Positions 1 through 8,907 of a stretch of 19,867 bases of DNA are shown in pieces. The stretch is taken from positions 1 to 19,867 of the forward strand of contig JAILHQ010000132.1 in the NCBI GenBank assembly GCA_024695725.1. Reading direction: 5' to 3'. The notes under the pieces are model-generated. The model was not told the origin of the DNA and made no database searches. It worked only from the letters and a program-made list of their open reading frames with translations. The position numbers and the translations under genes are program-made. The first letter of the stretch is position 1. Each line of letters begins with the position of its first letter. This DNA comes from Cyanobacteria bacterium RUI128 (GTDB taxonomy: Bacteria; Cyanobacteriota; Vampirovibrionia; Gastranaerophilales; Gastranaerophilaceae).

Positions 1-19
1 TTAGGGGTAAATGAGAATA

Positions 20-56
20 TTGCTCCCCACCCTAACCCTCCCCAACTTGGGGAGGG
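20..56. repeat. C-rich interspersed repeat with 8-bp hairpin
   Basis: CCCTCCCC (36-43), a 5-nt loop and GGGGAGGG (49-56) form a perfect inverted repeat, preceded by the C-rich block CCCCACCCTAACCC. A related block (17 of 19 bases) lies in reverse orientation near 14818-14838. Two copies between genes on different strands suggest a dispersed REP-like element rather than a terminator, and no T-tract follows the stem. Copy number in the genome cannot be judged from this window. Confidence 0.5.
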
Positions 57-113
57 AACAGTTGTACAATTTTAAATAAAATTGCTACAAATGTGGGAGA
101 GGAGTAATTAAAT

Positions 114-125
114 ATATTTACCCCC
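114..125 (-). repeat. GGGGGTAAATAT motif (dispersed)
   Basis: On the minus strand this reads GGGGGTAAATAT, almost the same as the 13-bp unit tandemly repeated at 9974-10028. Shorter forms (GGGGTAAAT) occur at 4-12 and 17838-17846, and an 8-bp relative is tandem at 17429-17452. Nearly all copies lie between genes. Function unknown. Confidence 0.4.
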
Positions 126-159
126 GATAAACTATAATTTATTAAGCAATATATCTTTT

Positions 160-188
160 TTGTCCTTTGGGTTTATAAAAGATATAAT
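160..188 (+). promoter_or_regulatory. Sigma-70-type promoter of the AsmA-like gene
   Basis: TTGTCC (160-165), a 17-nt spacer and a perfect TATAAT (183-188). Transcription would start near 195, leaving only about 8 nt before the ATG at 203. No Shine-Dalgarno sequence is visible, so the mRNA may be nearly leaderless. Confidence 0.6.
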
Positions 189-202
189 TTAAGTAACTAA
201 AA

Positions 203-3200
203 ATGTTAAATAAGTACGGTAAATATATATATGGACTGATTATTTTTTATGCTGTCTGGCTTGTGGGAGTTCCCCTCGGGTTCAGATTTTTTGGTGTGCC
301 CGTAATACAGAAGACCGCAGAATTGTACGGTGTTAATACAGAAATTATTAACCCTCGGATGACTACCTATGTGGTGCCGAATATTACTATTAAGGCGAAT
401 AGTATTAAGTTGTTAAACAAAGACGGAACCCCTGATTTAGAGTTGAATAAGCCTTATCTGAAAATAAGAATTTTGCCTCTGATTTCAGGAAGAATACATA
501 TCAATAAATTTTCCGCAAAAAATATCGGGGTTAATCTTACAGTCAAAGACAAAATTTATTTAGGTTCTTTCCCGCTTGAATTTAGTCAGGGGAATTTGAA
601 AACGAAGGTTAATAAGGTAAAAATAGATAATTTTGCTCTTAATGTTGATGACAATTCTGAAATCTACAAGGTCACGGCAAAGGACTTGTATTTCAAGAAT
701 AAAAGAAAAGCGTTTGTGTTGAAGGGTAAGTCTGAGCTTATCGCTAAAAATAACAAAGCCTGCGCTAATTTAGACATATATTTACCTCACAACAAAAATC
801 TTAAAAAGACAAAGTTTGATATTGATTTGAAAAATCTTGATTTGGCGGTATTTACCGACCTGGTTCATAAGGGAATTTATGATGAGATAACAAGCCTGAG
901 CGGGGTTATAAACTTAGACTCTGACGATAAAAATCTTGTGGCTGATTTAAAGAGGGTTAATATCGAATTTCAGGATAAAAACAAATCAATGATTTTTCCT
1001 GACGATATGGTAATAAAATCAAACTACAAGATAGGAAAAGATTCTTTTAATATTCATAAAATGACGGTTGATGCGGACAGAATATCTGCACAGATGTCAG
1101 GGACAGTGAATAAGATTTTTTCGAACAACCCGAAGACCGATCTTGTGGTTAATATAGACAAATCGGATATAAGAAAGGGGGCTCTGCTTCTTCCGCCTGT
1201 TGTTACTCCGGATATCAGTATTCCGAAACTGAAAGAGTATCCTTTTTACGGAAATATTTGGGGCAAACTGAGAATAAAAGGGAAACTGCCTGAACCTGAT
1301 ATAACTGGTAACATAAAGGTTTCTGACGGGGTGTTGATAAAACCTCTTCCGAATGCGACAGGTAATGCAACTGTAAATATTGATTTTATCGGGAAACAAT
1401 TAGTGCTTGATGTCATAGTGCCGGCGGGCGGCCGTGAAATAGTATATGTTTCCGGCGATGTTATGATTTATGGCGATAAATATGCACATCTTAAGGTTAA
1501 GAGTTCTAAAAATGTATGTCTTGATACTGCCGAATTTGTTGTCAATCCACTTCATGAAATCCTGTGTTTTGTGATAGGTCCTGTCCCGATTATGGATATT
1601 TCGGGAACGGGTAATGTTGATATAAAAATAGAGGGTACAAAAAAAGATCCTCATATTTGGGGTGAGTTCCATTTTTATGATACTTCCGCAAGATTTTTAG
1701 AGATTAATAATCTTGTTCTGGAACACGCAAGCGGTGACTTGGAATTCAATAATCAGCACGCACATTTTATAAACAAAACGGGAACACTTCACGGTCAGCC
1801 TGCAACAATTGACGGGGTTTGCACCCTGTTCGGAGATTTAGATTTCAATGCGACTGCAAATAATCAAAATCTTTCAGATTTGCTTACAATTCTGACGACA
1901 TCCCCTATGCTTAAGGATATAAAAGGTATTGTACCTGATGTAACGGATGCAAAAGGGAAGGCTGATTTCTATCTCAATCTGAGAGGGAAATTGCTTGATA
2001 TAAATGATTTAAAAATCAATGAAAATGTTATCCCGAAAGGAAATATAAAACTTTTGGGCAACTCTGTGAAGATGCAGAACATCCCGATAAACGGAATTAA
2101 AGGGATAATCAATTACGACAAAAAGGACTGTGATTTTGATTTGAAAGCAATGATATCGTCCGCATCTCAGTCAACAATAAACGGTGTTATAAAAGATAAC
2201 AAGGCAGATTTAAAAATAGATTCCCCAAGAATAAGGGTTAATGAGCTTGATCCGAAACTGCTGCACTATCTGGATCCGCTGACAATAAGGTTAAAGGCTC
2301 ATTACAAGGGTAAAGTTGATACTCCTGAAATTGGTGGGATAGATGCGTTGATTGAGGTTATAAAAGATAACAGACCTGTCAAAAACGGGAAAATTATATC
2401 GGGAAAAATAGTTCTTGATAACTCAAATCTGTTGGTTTCAAATCTGCGCGGGATAATAAAACAAGACCCGTTCAGCCTTAATCTGAATGCAAGAAACATA
2501 GGCAAAGAGAAATTAAATCTTTCAAAAGCCGTAGTAAACGGAGATTTTACGTGTAAAGATTTTGATTTAACGACCATAAATCTTATTGCAAAAGCAAAAA
2601 TACTTCCTGCAGATATTCAGAAAGAGCTGAATAAACTTAATATGAAATCGGGTAAAGCAAATATAAATGCAAAGGCAAGACACAGTAGACTGAATGCGGA
2701 TGCCGATTTCAAAGAAACTGAGTTTGAATACACGCTTTACAGCGGTAAAAATCAGGTTAATGTCCCTGTAAGGCTTATCAGCGGTCAGCTCGGGGTAAGA
2801 AATAATACGGTCAATATCAACAGGGTTAACGGACTTATTGACGGGATGCCCGTCCTCTTGTTCGGAAAAGTTGATAACATATATTCTAACCCTCAGTACA
2901 AAATTAACCTTAATTCAAAACTTGTTCAGAGAGTTTTTGACAAATACTGGAATGCGAACAATATTTATCCTGTGAAGATGAACGGGGATATTCTTTATTC
3001 TTCCGTGTTTGAGGGTAATAAATCACATCTTCGCATGAAATCTGATATTAAAATGGAAGAAAATTCCAATATTTATTATATGGGTGCGACTATCGGAGAT
3101 AGCCTGAACCCTATTACTGTAAATATTGATACAGACATAGACAAAAACGGCTGGATAAAAATAAATAAATTTAATTATAACAAACTTATTGCTTCTCAAA

Positions 3201-4588
3201 ATAATAAGCATAATGTACTACCGCTGTTATCTATTAATGGTCAGATAAAAAGTGTCGGAAAAATATACGAATTGCGCAACCTTGTTGTAAAAACGGAAAA
3301 CCCTGCAAACGCAAATTTCTTCAATATTATATTTAAGAAACCGACGATTAAACGAGGTAATTTCACTTCCGATTTAAGAATAAACGGGACTTCTAACAGA
3401 CCAAAAATTATTGGTAAGCTTAATGCAAATAACCTTGAAATGCCATATTTGAACACAACCGTAAAAGACATAGTGGTCGATTTTAAACCAAATGTTATTC
3501 AGGTTACGACGAAAGGCGAAGTGCTTGATAACTACATAATGGTCAATGCAAATTTAAAAAACTGTGCAACTCCGCCATATAAGGTTAATGAAGCCGACAT
3601 ATATATAAACGATTTTGACATTGATAATTCCTGGAATCTGTTTAAGCAAATGGAGTTAAAAGGTTTTTCATCAGCCTTTGCTCCTGATACGGATGCTGCG
3701 GGAAGTGAAATCATTAACTCGCTTGTCATGGATAATGTGAGAATCAGAGCGGGGAATGTCAAAGTTAGAAACATAAAGGCATCTAATCTTGATGCTGTTT
3801 GTTCTCTGAATAACAGGATGAGAATGGCGGTTGATTCCTTCAGATTCAATATGGCAAGCGGAATAATGACAGGAAAACTTTCTTATAACCTGCTCAATAA
3901 CTTTATGCAGATGGAACTTGATGCTAAAGGGGTAAACGCAAACGAACTTGTCTATGCCCTGTTTGATTTGTCGGGACAGATTTACGGTTCTCTGACAGGT
4001 CATATTGAGCTGAGTTGTAATGCGGTTAATGATAAAACCCGCCTGGAAACACTGAGCGGGTTTGGAAGTTTTAATGTTGTGAACGGAAGAATGCCGAAAC
4101 TAGGTTCTCTTGAATATTTGCTCAGAGCAGGTAATCTTATAAAAGGCGGCATTACAGGGCTTTCAATGAACGGTATTATTGATGTTATTACCCCTATGAA
4201 GACGGGTGATTTTTCAAGTATTGACGGAAGAATAAGGTTAAAAGACGGTATAGCGAAAACTCTTGAAATCAGAAGTTTGGGCAAAAATCTGAATTTATAT
4301 CTGATAGGTAGTCTGAACCTGACAAATCAGGTTGCGGATATGCACGTTTATGGTCAGCTTTCAAAGAAGATTTCCACTATACTTGGCGCTGCGGGAAATA
4401 TTTCTCTTAATACCCTGTTTAACAAGATACCGGGAATATCTCTGAGCGGGGATAATCAGCTTGTTAACGAGCTGAACAAGATACCAGGGATAGAACTTTC
4501 AAACAAGTCCAACAGAAGGTTTATGGTTGAGATTTTAGGCGATATCAACGGAGAAAATTTCGTAAAAAGTTTCAAATGGATAAACTAG
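203..4588 (+). CDS. AsmA/TamB-like giant envelope protein
   Basis: A 1461-residue protein with one N-terminal membrane anchor (about residues 8-32) followed by a very long region of short alternating beta-strand-like stretches, typical of the AsmA/TamB/YhdP group. Known members span the periplasm and act in phospholipid transport to, or assembly of, the outer membrane. The last 220 residues or so (from about 1237, with the pattern MELDAKGVNANEL...LSGFGSFNVVNGRM and a closing LNLTNQVADMHVYGQLSK) resemble the AsmA-like C-terminal domain. The start is fixed by the near-adjacent TATAAT promoter; there is no Shine-Dalgarno site. Its stop is 1 nt from the stop of the convergent putative outer-membrane protein. 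Family membership is fairly sure; the cargo is not readable from sequence. Confidence 0.85.
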   Translation: MLNKYGKYIYGLIIFYAVWLVGVPLGFRFFGVPVIQKTAELYGVNTEIINPRMTTYVVPNITIKANSIKLLNKDGTPDLELNKPYLKIRILPLISGRIHINKFSAKNIGVNLTVKDKIYLGSFPLEFSQGNLKTKVNKVKIDNFALNVDDNSEIYKVTAKDLYFKNKRKAFVLKGKSELIAKNNKACANLDIYLPHNKNLKKTKFDIDLKNLDLAVFTDLVHKGIYDEITSLSGVINLDSDDKNLVADLKRVNIEFQDKNKSMIFPDDMVIKSNYKIGKDSFNIHKMTVDADRISAQMSGTVNKIFSNNPKTDLVVNIDKSDIRKGALLLPPVVTPDISIPKLKEYPFYGNIWGKLRIKGKLPEPDITGNIKVSDGVLIKPLPNATGNATVNIDFIGKQLVLDVIVPAGGREIVYVSGDVMIYGDKYAHLKVKSSKNVCLDTAEFVVNPLHEILCFVIGPVPIMDISGTGNVDIKIEGTKKDPHIWGEFHFYDTSARFLEINNLVLEHASGDLEFNNQHAHFINKTGTLHGQPATIDGVCTLFGDLDFNATANNQNLSDLLTILTTSPMLKDIKGIVPDVTDAKGKADFYLNLRGKLLDINDLKINENVIPKGNIKLLGNSVKMQNIPINGIKGIINYDKKDCDFDLKAMISSASQSTINGVIKDNKADLKIDSPRIRVNELDPKLLHYLDPLTIRLKAHYKGKVDTPEIGGIDALIEVIKDNRPVKNGKIISGKIVLDNSNLLVSNLRGIIKQDPFSLNLNARNIGKEKLNLSKAVVNGDFTCKDFDLTTINLIAKAKILPADIQKELNKLNMKSGKANINAKARHSRLNADADFKETEFEYTLYSGKNQVNVPVRLISGQLGVRNNTVNINRVNGLIDGMPVLLFGKVDNIYSNPQYKINLNSKLVQRVFDKYWNANNIYPVKMNGDILYSSVFEGNKSHLRMKSDIKMEENSNIYYMGATIGDSLNPITVNIDTDIDKNGWIKINKFNYNKLIASQNNKHNVLPLLSINGQIKSVGKIYELRNLVVKTENPANANFFNIIFKKPTIKRGNFTSDLRINGTSNRPKIIGKLNANNLEMPYLNTTVKDIVVDFKPNVIQVTTKGEVLDNYIMVNANLKNCATPPYKVNEADIYINDFDIDNSWNLFKQMELKGFSSAFAPDTDAAGSEIINSLVMDNVRIRAGNVKVRNIKASNLDAVCSLNNRMRMAVDSFRFNMASGIMTGKLSYNLLNNFMQMELDAKGVNANELVYALFDLSGQIYGSLTGHIELSCNAVNDKTRLETLSGFGSFNVVNGRMPKLGSLEYLLRAGNLIKGGITGLSMNGIIDVITPMKTGDFSSIDGRIRLKDGIAKTLEIRSLGKNLNLYLIGSLNLTNQVADMHVYGQLSKKISTILGAAGNISLNTLFNKIPGISLSGDNQLVNELNKIPGIELSNKSNRRFMVEILGDINGENFVKSFKWIN

Positions 4589-4589
4589 A

Positions 4590-5408
4590 TTACAACCGTA
4601 TTCTTGTTGAAAATTCAACGGCAGAACGAATACGTCCGCCGGTATAATATGTGTTGGAAAAGCCTAATTCAAATCTCAACATGTCAGGATGTTTTTTCCA
4701 TTGAGGGGTATAAATTATTGAAATTTTGTTCTTTTTATAGGTTTCGTTTACGTATGCCTGAATGGTATCACGTATAACGAATGATTTTGAAAGTTTAATT
4801 TCAGGCGAAATCTGAATGGTTTTTTCGTCTCTTGTTCCTTCAACGTTGCTTTCGTTCGTGCCTACGGCACCTGTTATTGCAAAATATTTGAAATCATATC
4901 TTGTGTATAAATTCATTGTAGATTGAAGCTGACAGGTATCAATTGCGGAAGAATAAATCGTTCCGTAAGAGAAGTTTCCTGTCTGTTCGTTTATGTAACT
5001 CCATATAGGTTTAACCGAGTATTCTTCACCTGTTATTCTTGTTGCAGTTGAAAGCGGGCTTCTTTGAGAAATATCTATTCCGGTTGTATAGATTTTTTCA
5101 TCTCTGACAGGGATAATCATATGTTTTGTTTTCAGGTTAACCTGCGGTTTTTCGACCGTCTTATCAAGTTCGATTTCCTGTGCATGCTTTGCCCCTTCGT
5201 TATAGATTACGGTACCTTTAAGCTCTACTTCGTTCGGGAAATAGAGGTCATCATATTCCTGTTTTGGGGTTTCTTCAATGGTTTGTTCTTCGTCATCAAT
5301 AGGGATAACATGATGAATTGATTGAACCGCTTCGGGCTGTTCTATCTCCATAGCGGTAGCAGGCAGACAAAATATTATAAATATAAATAACAGAACAATT
5401 CTTTTCAT
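4590..5408 (-). CDS. Secreted protein, probably an outer-membrane beta-barrel
   Basis: 272 residues. A clear signal peptide (MKRIVLLFIFIIFCLPATAM) precedes an acidic linker of about 85 residues. The rest is rich in alternating aromatic/polar strands (for example LYTRYDFKYFAITGAVG, FELGFSNTYYTGG) and ends in FSTRIRL, which looks like closing barrel strands. No specific family was recognised. The gene converges on the AsmA-like gene with 1 nt between stops, so an envelope role is plausible by context only. The start has no Shine-Dalgarno sequence; TAAAAT lies 6 nt upstream of the ATG, suggesting a leaderless mRNA. Part of the 3' end encodes a strong hairpin (4597-4634). Confidence 0.75.
   Translation of the reverse strand: MKRIVLLFIFIIFCLPATAMEIEQPEAVQSIHHVIPIDDEEQTIEETPKQEYDDLYFPNEVELKGTVIYNEGAKHAQEIELDKTVEKPQVNLKTKHMIIPVRDEKIYTTGIDISQRSPLSTATRITGEEYSVKPIWSYINEQTGNFSYGTIYSSAIDTCQLQSTMNLYTRYDFKYFAITGAVGTNESNVEGTRDEKTIQISPEIKLSKSFVIRDTIQAYVNETYKKNKISIIYTPQWKKHPDMLRFELGFSNTYYTGGRIRSAVEFSTRIRL
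4597..4634. other. Two-part hairpin at the convergent gene ends
   Basis: CGTATTC (4597-4603) pairs with GAATACG (4628-4634), and inside it GTTGAA (4606-4611) pairs with TTCAAC (4614-4619). It lies in the last codons of the minus-strand gene, just past the plus-strand stop. It could end or stabilise both converging transcripts, but it lacks a T-tract. Confidence 0.4.
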
Positions 5409-5470
5409 ACCATTATTTTAGCTCAAAAAATTATACATAAAATAATCTAAATGAGGTAAAAATGAAAAAA

Positions 5471-5540
5471 GGCGACACCCAGATTCGAACTGGGGGTAAA
5501 AGCTTTGCAGGCTCCTGCCTTACCACTTGGCCATGTCGCC
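5471..5540 (-). tRNA. tRNA-Cys (GCA)
   Basis: The minus strand folds into a full cloverleaf: acceptor GGCGACA/TGTCGCC, D arm GCC/GGC, anticodon stem GGAGC/GCTTT (two G-U pairs) with loop CTGCAAA giving anticodon GCA, 4-nt variable loop, and T arm CCCAG-TTCGAAT-CTGGG. Length is 70 nt. The CCA end is not encoded (TT follows the acceptor), so it must be added after transcription. Confidence 0.95.
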
Positions 5541-5558
5541 TTACCTCTTCGTATATAT

Positions 5559-5587
5559 ATCCTATTTTAGATATGAATAAATGTCAA
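5559..5587 (-). promoter_or_regulatory. Promoter of tRNA-Cys
   Basis: On the minus strand: TTGACA (5582-5587), 17-nt spacer, TAGGAT (5559-5564), about 18 nt before the tRNA. The consensus -35 and exact spacing make this convincing. It gives the tRNA its own transcription, separate from the PHP gene upstream. Confidence 0.65.
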
Positions 5588-5613
5588 GACGAAAGGGGGC
5601 TAATGTAAAAAAA

Positions 5614-6459
5614 TTATTTAAAAAGTTTTTGTAAAATTGTCAGATTTTCCGCATCAATTTCTTTATCGTCTGTGTTCATTCTTCCTAACGGAATATCTTT
5701 GTTTGCACCGTGATAATCACTTCCGCCGCTGATGTATAAATTATGTTCCTTTGCGATATCTGTCAGAAGTTTGACTTCATCCTCATTGTAACGCGAGTAG
5801 TGACATTCTATCCCGTCAATTCCGAAGATTTTCATCTGTTCAAGTTGTTTGAGAAACTCTTCTTTTGAAATATGTTTTTCCCCTTCACCGCCGAGCGGGT
5901 GTGCCCAGACGACAATTCCGCCTGCCGCTTTTATTGTATCGATTGCCTCTTGCCCGTCAAATCTTGTGTTTCCGGTTTTGCAGCCGTCAAGATATTTTTT
6001 CATAGCGGGAATATTTCCTTCGGCAAGTCCTCTTTTTACAAGAATGTTTGCCAGATGTGTTTTTACAACGCTTTTCCTTGAATAAAGCCACTCTCTTTCC
6101 CCAGGTGTAAGTTCTATGTTCCAGACCTCCTTCAGATAATTTATTCTTGTATCAAGTTTTTTTCGCCTGAGAATTTTTCCTTTTGCAATAAGTTGTTTTA
6201 ATTCTTCCGATTTCGGGTTAATGTTATATCCTAAAATATGGCACTTGATATTTCCTGCAAGACAGGTCAGCTCTATCCCTTTAATAAACTTTATTTTGCC
6301 TTCAAGCAGGTTTCCCATTTCTTCAAGCCCGTCAGTAGTGTCGTGGTCTGTGAGTGCAGTGATATTGAGATCGGAATGTAATATTTTTTCTGCAAGAATA
6401 CCTACGGTATCACTTCCATCTGAACAGTTTGAATGGATATGTAAATCTGCTTTTATCAT
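5614..6459 (-). CDS. PHP-domain phosphoesterase (TrpH/YciV, RNase AM-like)
   Basis: A 281-residue PHP-superfamily metal-dependent phosphoesterase. The metal-binding motifs appear in family order: DLHIHS (residues 5-10), TDHD (37-40), GIE (E63), H74, a WAHP motif, ECHYSRY and the C-terminal GGSDYHG. Characterised relatives of this arrangement (YciV/RNase AM, TrpH) act on 3',5'-bisphosphonucleotides or trim RNA 5' ends; which substrate applies here cannot be told. The length matches the family. It starts 16 nt after the TPR gene's stop, with GGAAGG about 9 nt before the ATG, so the two are probably co-transcribed. Length and motif set argue against the histidinol-phosphatase and polymerase-associated PHP branches. 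Confidence 0.85.
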   Translation of the reverse strand: MIKADLHIHSNCSDGSDTVGILAEKILHSDLNITALTDHDTTDGLEEMGNLLEGKIKFIKGIELTCLAGNIKCHILGYNINPKSEELKQLIAKGKILRRKKLDTRINYLKEVWNIELTPGEREWLYSRKSVVKTHLANILVKRGLAEGNIPAMKKYLDGCKTGNTRFDGQEAIDTIKAAGGIVVWAHPLGGEGEKHISKEEFLKQLEQMKIFGIDGIECHYSRYNEDEVKLLTDIAKEHNLYISGGSDYHGANKDIPLGRMNTDDKEIDAENLTILQKLFK

Positions 6460-6475
6460 TTCTCTGCCTTCCGCA

Positions 6476-8236
6476 CTATGAAATTCTGCGTATTATTTCG
6501 TGAGCCTCTTCGCACTCAGGGAAAATATCTGTCAGGGTGTCTAAGGTTTTCAGAGCATCGTCGTAATCTTCCATACCTTCCTGACTTTTTGCCTTGTTGA
6601 GTAAGAGTGAAATATTTTTAGGGTTATCCTTGAGAAGAGAGTCAAAAATATTTACCGCTTTTTCGTATTCCCCAAGCTCATAATATGTGAGTGCAAGAAG
6701 ATTTTGGGTATCTTTGTCAGGGTTTTGTTCTAACGATTTTATCAAATAAATTTTTGCCTCTTCAAACTTTTTCAGGGAGTAATATATTCTGCCTGCAAGG
6801 AACTGAATATATTCGTGTTCAGGTTGTTCTTCAAGCGCAGATTTAATAAGTGCTTCTGCCTCATCAAGCTGATTAAGTTCTAGCTTGTTTATTGCGCTTA
6901 ACGATTTTGCGACAACGTCATCTTTTATATCAAGCGCTTTTTGATAATATTCATCAGCTTCTTCAAATTTTGAGATAGCGTATAAATAGTTTGCATATTC
7001 AAAGATTATATCAAAACTTTCAGGTGATAATTTCAAAGCTGTGTTAAATTCGTCTTCCGCATAATCGAACAATCTCTGGTTTAAATATATTACACCTAAA
7101 TCTTTGTGTGCGGCAGCATTATCGGGATCCATCTTAAGCACTTTTTTGAAGATTTTTTCTGCCGTTCCGGTTTCGAAAAGCTGGGTTGAAAGTATTGCAT
7201 ACTGATACAAAGTTTCAGCAGACGGCGCACCCTTCAGAAGGATAGAATCATACAAATCTTTCGCCTGTCTGAGTTGTCTTGTTTCAATATAAAGGTTTGC
7301 AAGTTTATGAGCCATTGTAACCGATTTTGGGTTACGTGCAAGCAGGTTTCTCATAATCAGAATTGCCTGTTCGTAGTTCTTCAGTGCCTCATAGCATGAG
7401 GCCAGATTATACTGGAAGGAATCTTTTTCAGGATGCAGAAGAGCCAAAGCTTTGTAGTGTTTTGCGGCATTGTTTATCTGACCTGATTTCAGTTCCGAAA
7501 GAGCAAGCGATATCAGATAATTTTCGTTGTTCTCAAGCTGATATGCTTTTTCAAAATATTCGCAGGCCTGTTCATGCTTGTTCTGAATTTGGTAGATTGA
7601 ACCTATGTTGTAGAAGGATACCGCATCATCAGGTTTGATTTTAATGGCTTTCATATAGCAATTTATAGCCTTATCTCTCTGCCCGATAAGCAGGTAAGCC
7701 GTTCCTAAGTTGTTGTATATCTGGAAATGTGACGGGTTCAGTGCAAGAGCGGCCTCTAAGTGTTTTATTGCCTGATTGTATTGTTTTATTGCAACGCTTG
7801 CGGTACCGATAAGGTAGTCAAAGGTATAATCGTTTGGTGCGAGTGCTTTTGCCTTTGTTGCAAGTTCAATGGCGTTGAGTTCTCTGCTCGTTTTGAGATA
7901 AATAACGCAGAGATTTTTGTACGCATCGACATATCCTTCACGCACTTCAAGCAGTTTTAAATAATATTTTTCCGCATCAGCGAGCTGTTCTAAATTATCG
8001 TAACAGTTAGCCAGATAGAAAAGCGAGGTCGCATCGTTTGGAGAAAGCTTAATGGCTTTTTCGAAGTTGACGAGAGCCTCCTTGTATTCTCTGAGATTAA
8101 CGTTAACGAGCCCCATAAGCTTGATTATTTCAATGTCGTTTTCGTGACCTTCGGCTATATATTTATCCAGCTCTTTTTTAGCTTCCTTATAGCTTTTCTC
8201 GGATATTAAGTCTTTAATGTAATCAAGTTCGCTCAT
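6476..8236 (-). CDS. TPR-repeat protein
   Basis: About 586 residues built almost wholly of tetratricopeptide repeats (roughly sixteen 34-residue units with the usual A-Y-P pattern, e.g. LNPSHFQIYNNLGTAYLLIG). There is no signal peptide or membrane segment from the chosen start, so it is probably a cytoplasmic scaffold; partners are unknown. I chose the ATG at 8236 (MSELDYI), not the one at 8275, because the extra 13 codons run through a terminator-like hairpin and its T-tract, and because TATAAT sits 6 nt before the 8236 ATG. No Shine-Dalgarno site is present, so the mRNA may be leaderless. The PHP gene follows closely. Confidence 0.85.
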   Translation of the reverse strand: MSELDYIKDLISEKSYKEAKKELDKYIAEGHENDIEIIKLMGLVNVNLREYKEALVNFEKAIKLSPNDATSLFYLANCYDNLEQLADAEKYYLKLLEVREGYVDAYKNLCVIYLKTSRELNAIELATKAKALAPNDYTFDYLIGTASVAIKQYNQAIKHLEAALALNPSHFQIYNNLGTAYLLIGQRDKAINCYMKAIKIKPDDAVSFYNIGSIYQIQNKHEQACEYFEKAYQLENNENYLISLALSELKSGQINNAAKHYKALALLHPEKDSFQYNLASCYEALKNYEQAILIMRNLLARNPKSVTMAHKLANLYIETRQLRQAKDLYDSILLKGAPSAETLYQYAILSTQLFETGTAEKIFKKVLKMDPDNAAAHKDLGVIYLNQRLFDYAEDEFNTALKLSPESFDIIFEYANYLYAISKFEEADEYYQKALDIKDDVVAKSLSAINKLELNQLDEAEALIKSALEEQPEHEYIQFLAGRIYYSLKKFEEAKIYLIKSLEQNPDKDTQNLLALTYYELGEYEKAVNIFDSLLKDNPKNISLLLNKAKSQEGMEDYDDALKTLDTLTDIFPECEEAHEIIRRIS

Positions 8237-8242
8237 AGGAAC

Positions 8243-8248
8243 ATTATA
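8243..8248 (-). promoter_or_regulatory. -10 box abutting the TPR start codon
   Basis: Perfect TATAAT on the minus strand, 6 nt upstream of the chosen ATG, with a weak TCCACA at -35 (16-nt spacing). Transcription would begin at about the A of the ATG. Confidence 0.4.
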
Positions 8249-8252
8249 TAAT

Positions 8253-8279
8253 AAAAAAAAGCTATGTGGAAACATAGCT
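8253..8279 (-). terminator. Rho-independent terminator upstream of the TPR gene
   Basis: On the minus strand AGCTATG, a 6-nt loop and CATAGCT are followed directly by a T run. No minus-strand gene has been found between 8280 and 8850 that it would serve. It either ends an unannotated minus-strand RNA, insulates the TPR promoter, or attenuates a longer TPR transcript. Confidence 0.6.
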
Positions 8280-8329
8280 GTTGATTAGGGATATGTGTAT
8301 CGTCATTTGTTTTTAAGGAGTATACGGTT

Positions 8330-8383
8330 ATGTTATCAGTAGTTTCACAAAATAAAATCGTTAAAAAGTATGAGATTATATAA
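8330..8383 (+). CDS. Possible 17-residue micro-ORF
   Basis: AAGGAG at 8315-8320 lies 9 nt before an ATG that opens a 17-codon frame (MLSVVSQNKIVKKYEII), ending inside a perfect 14-bp palindrome AGATTATATAATCT (8373-8386). The ribosome site and palindrome are the only support. It could be a leader peptide, a small protein or chance. The rest of the 8280-8580 gap is AT-rich and holds only the promoter of the next gene. Confidence 0.2.
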   Translation: MLSVVSQNKIVKKYEII

Positions 8384-8496
8384 TCTAAACAATACAAAAA
8401 AAGTATTCTATTTTATAATTCGTTATTATGACTGAATTTTGCGGGATTTGTGTGAGGGATACATGGTGAAAATATTGAGAAAATATATATTTTTAC

Positions 8497-8525
8497 TTGT
8501 CAAATTAAGAAAAAAACGCTAGAAT
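8497..8525 (+). promoter_or_regulatory. Promoter of the zinc-ribbon gene
   Basis: TTGTCA (8497-8502), 17-nt spacer, TAGAAT (8520-8525). The predicted start near 8532 gives a leader of about 50 nt that contains a good Shine-Dalgarno site (TAGGAG) 7 nt before the ATG. Confidence 0.65.
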
Positions 8526-8580
8526 AGGGTACGGTCTTTTAATAACCAGGTGATACAATAACAATTTTAGGAGAACTGCA

Positions 8581-8844
8581 ATGTACGAAGATGTAACGCT
8601 TGTGTGTGAAGATTGCTCTGCAGAGTTTGTCTTTACCGCAGGAGAACAGGAATTTTATGCTGAAAAGGGACTAACCAACAAACCAAAGAGATGTCCTGCA
8701 TGTAGGAAACAGCGAAGACAGAAGAACAAGAAGAAACTGTACGATGCAGTTTGTACGAAATGCGGAGCGACGACACAGGTTCCGTTCAAGCCAAAGCCTG
8801 ACAGAGAAGTTTTATGTAAAGCATGCTTTGATGCATCAAGATAA
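8581..8844 (+). CDS. Double zinc-ribbon protein (zf-trcl type)
   Basis: 87 residues with two four-cysteine sites. The first is C9-x2-C12 and C38-x2-C41, with the family signature LVCEDC...EFVFTAGEQEFYAEKG between them, as in the 'probable zinc-ribbon' family zf-trcl. The second is C58-x2-C61 and C79-x2-C82. A very basic linker (RKQRRQKNKKK) joins them and could contact nucleic acid. Such proteins are common and small, and their function is undefined. The gene stands alone with its own promoter and a strong terminator. Family assignment is good; any role in RNA or DNA binding is inference. Confidence 0.85.
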   Translation: MYEDVTLVCEDCSAEFVFTAGEQEFYAEKGLTNKPKRCPACRKQRRQKNKKKLYDAVCTKCGATTQVPFKPKPDREVLCKACFDASR

Positions 8845-8850
8845 TAAATA

Positions 8851-8883
8851 AAAAAAGAACACCTGAGAGGGTGTTCTTTTTTT
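8851..8883. terminator. Bidirectional Rho-independent terminator
   Basis: GAACACC (8857-8863), loop TGAGAG, GGTGTTC (8870-8876), flanked by an A run on the left and T7 on the right. It serves the zinc-ribbon gene on the plus strand and the Ser/Gly/Cys-rich gene on the minus strand. Confidence 0.9.
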
Positions 8884-8907
8884 GAAAACTTGAATAACCA
8901 ATACTAA

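Noticed and set aside
8237..8275. Upstream start for the TPR protein
   Set aside because: The 13 added codons are encoded by a terminator hairpin and its T tract, and no ribosome site precedes them.
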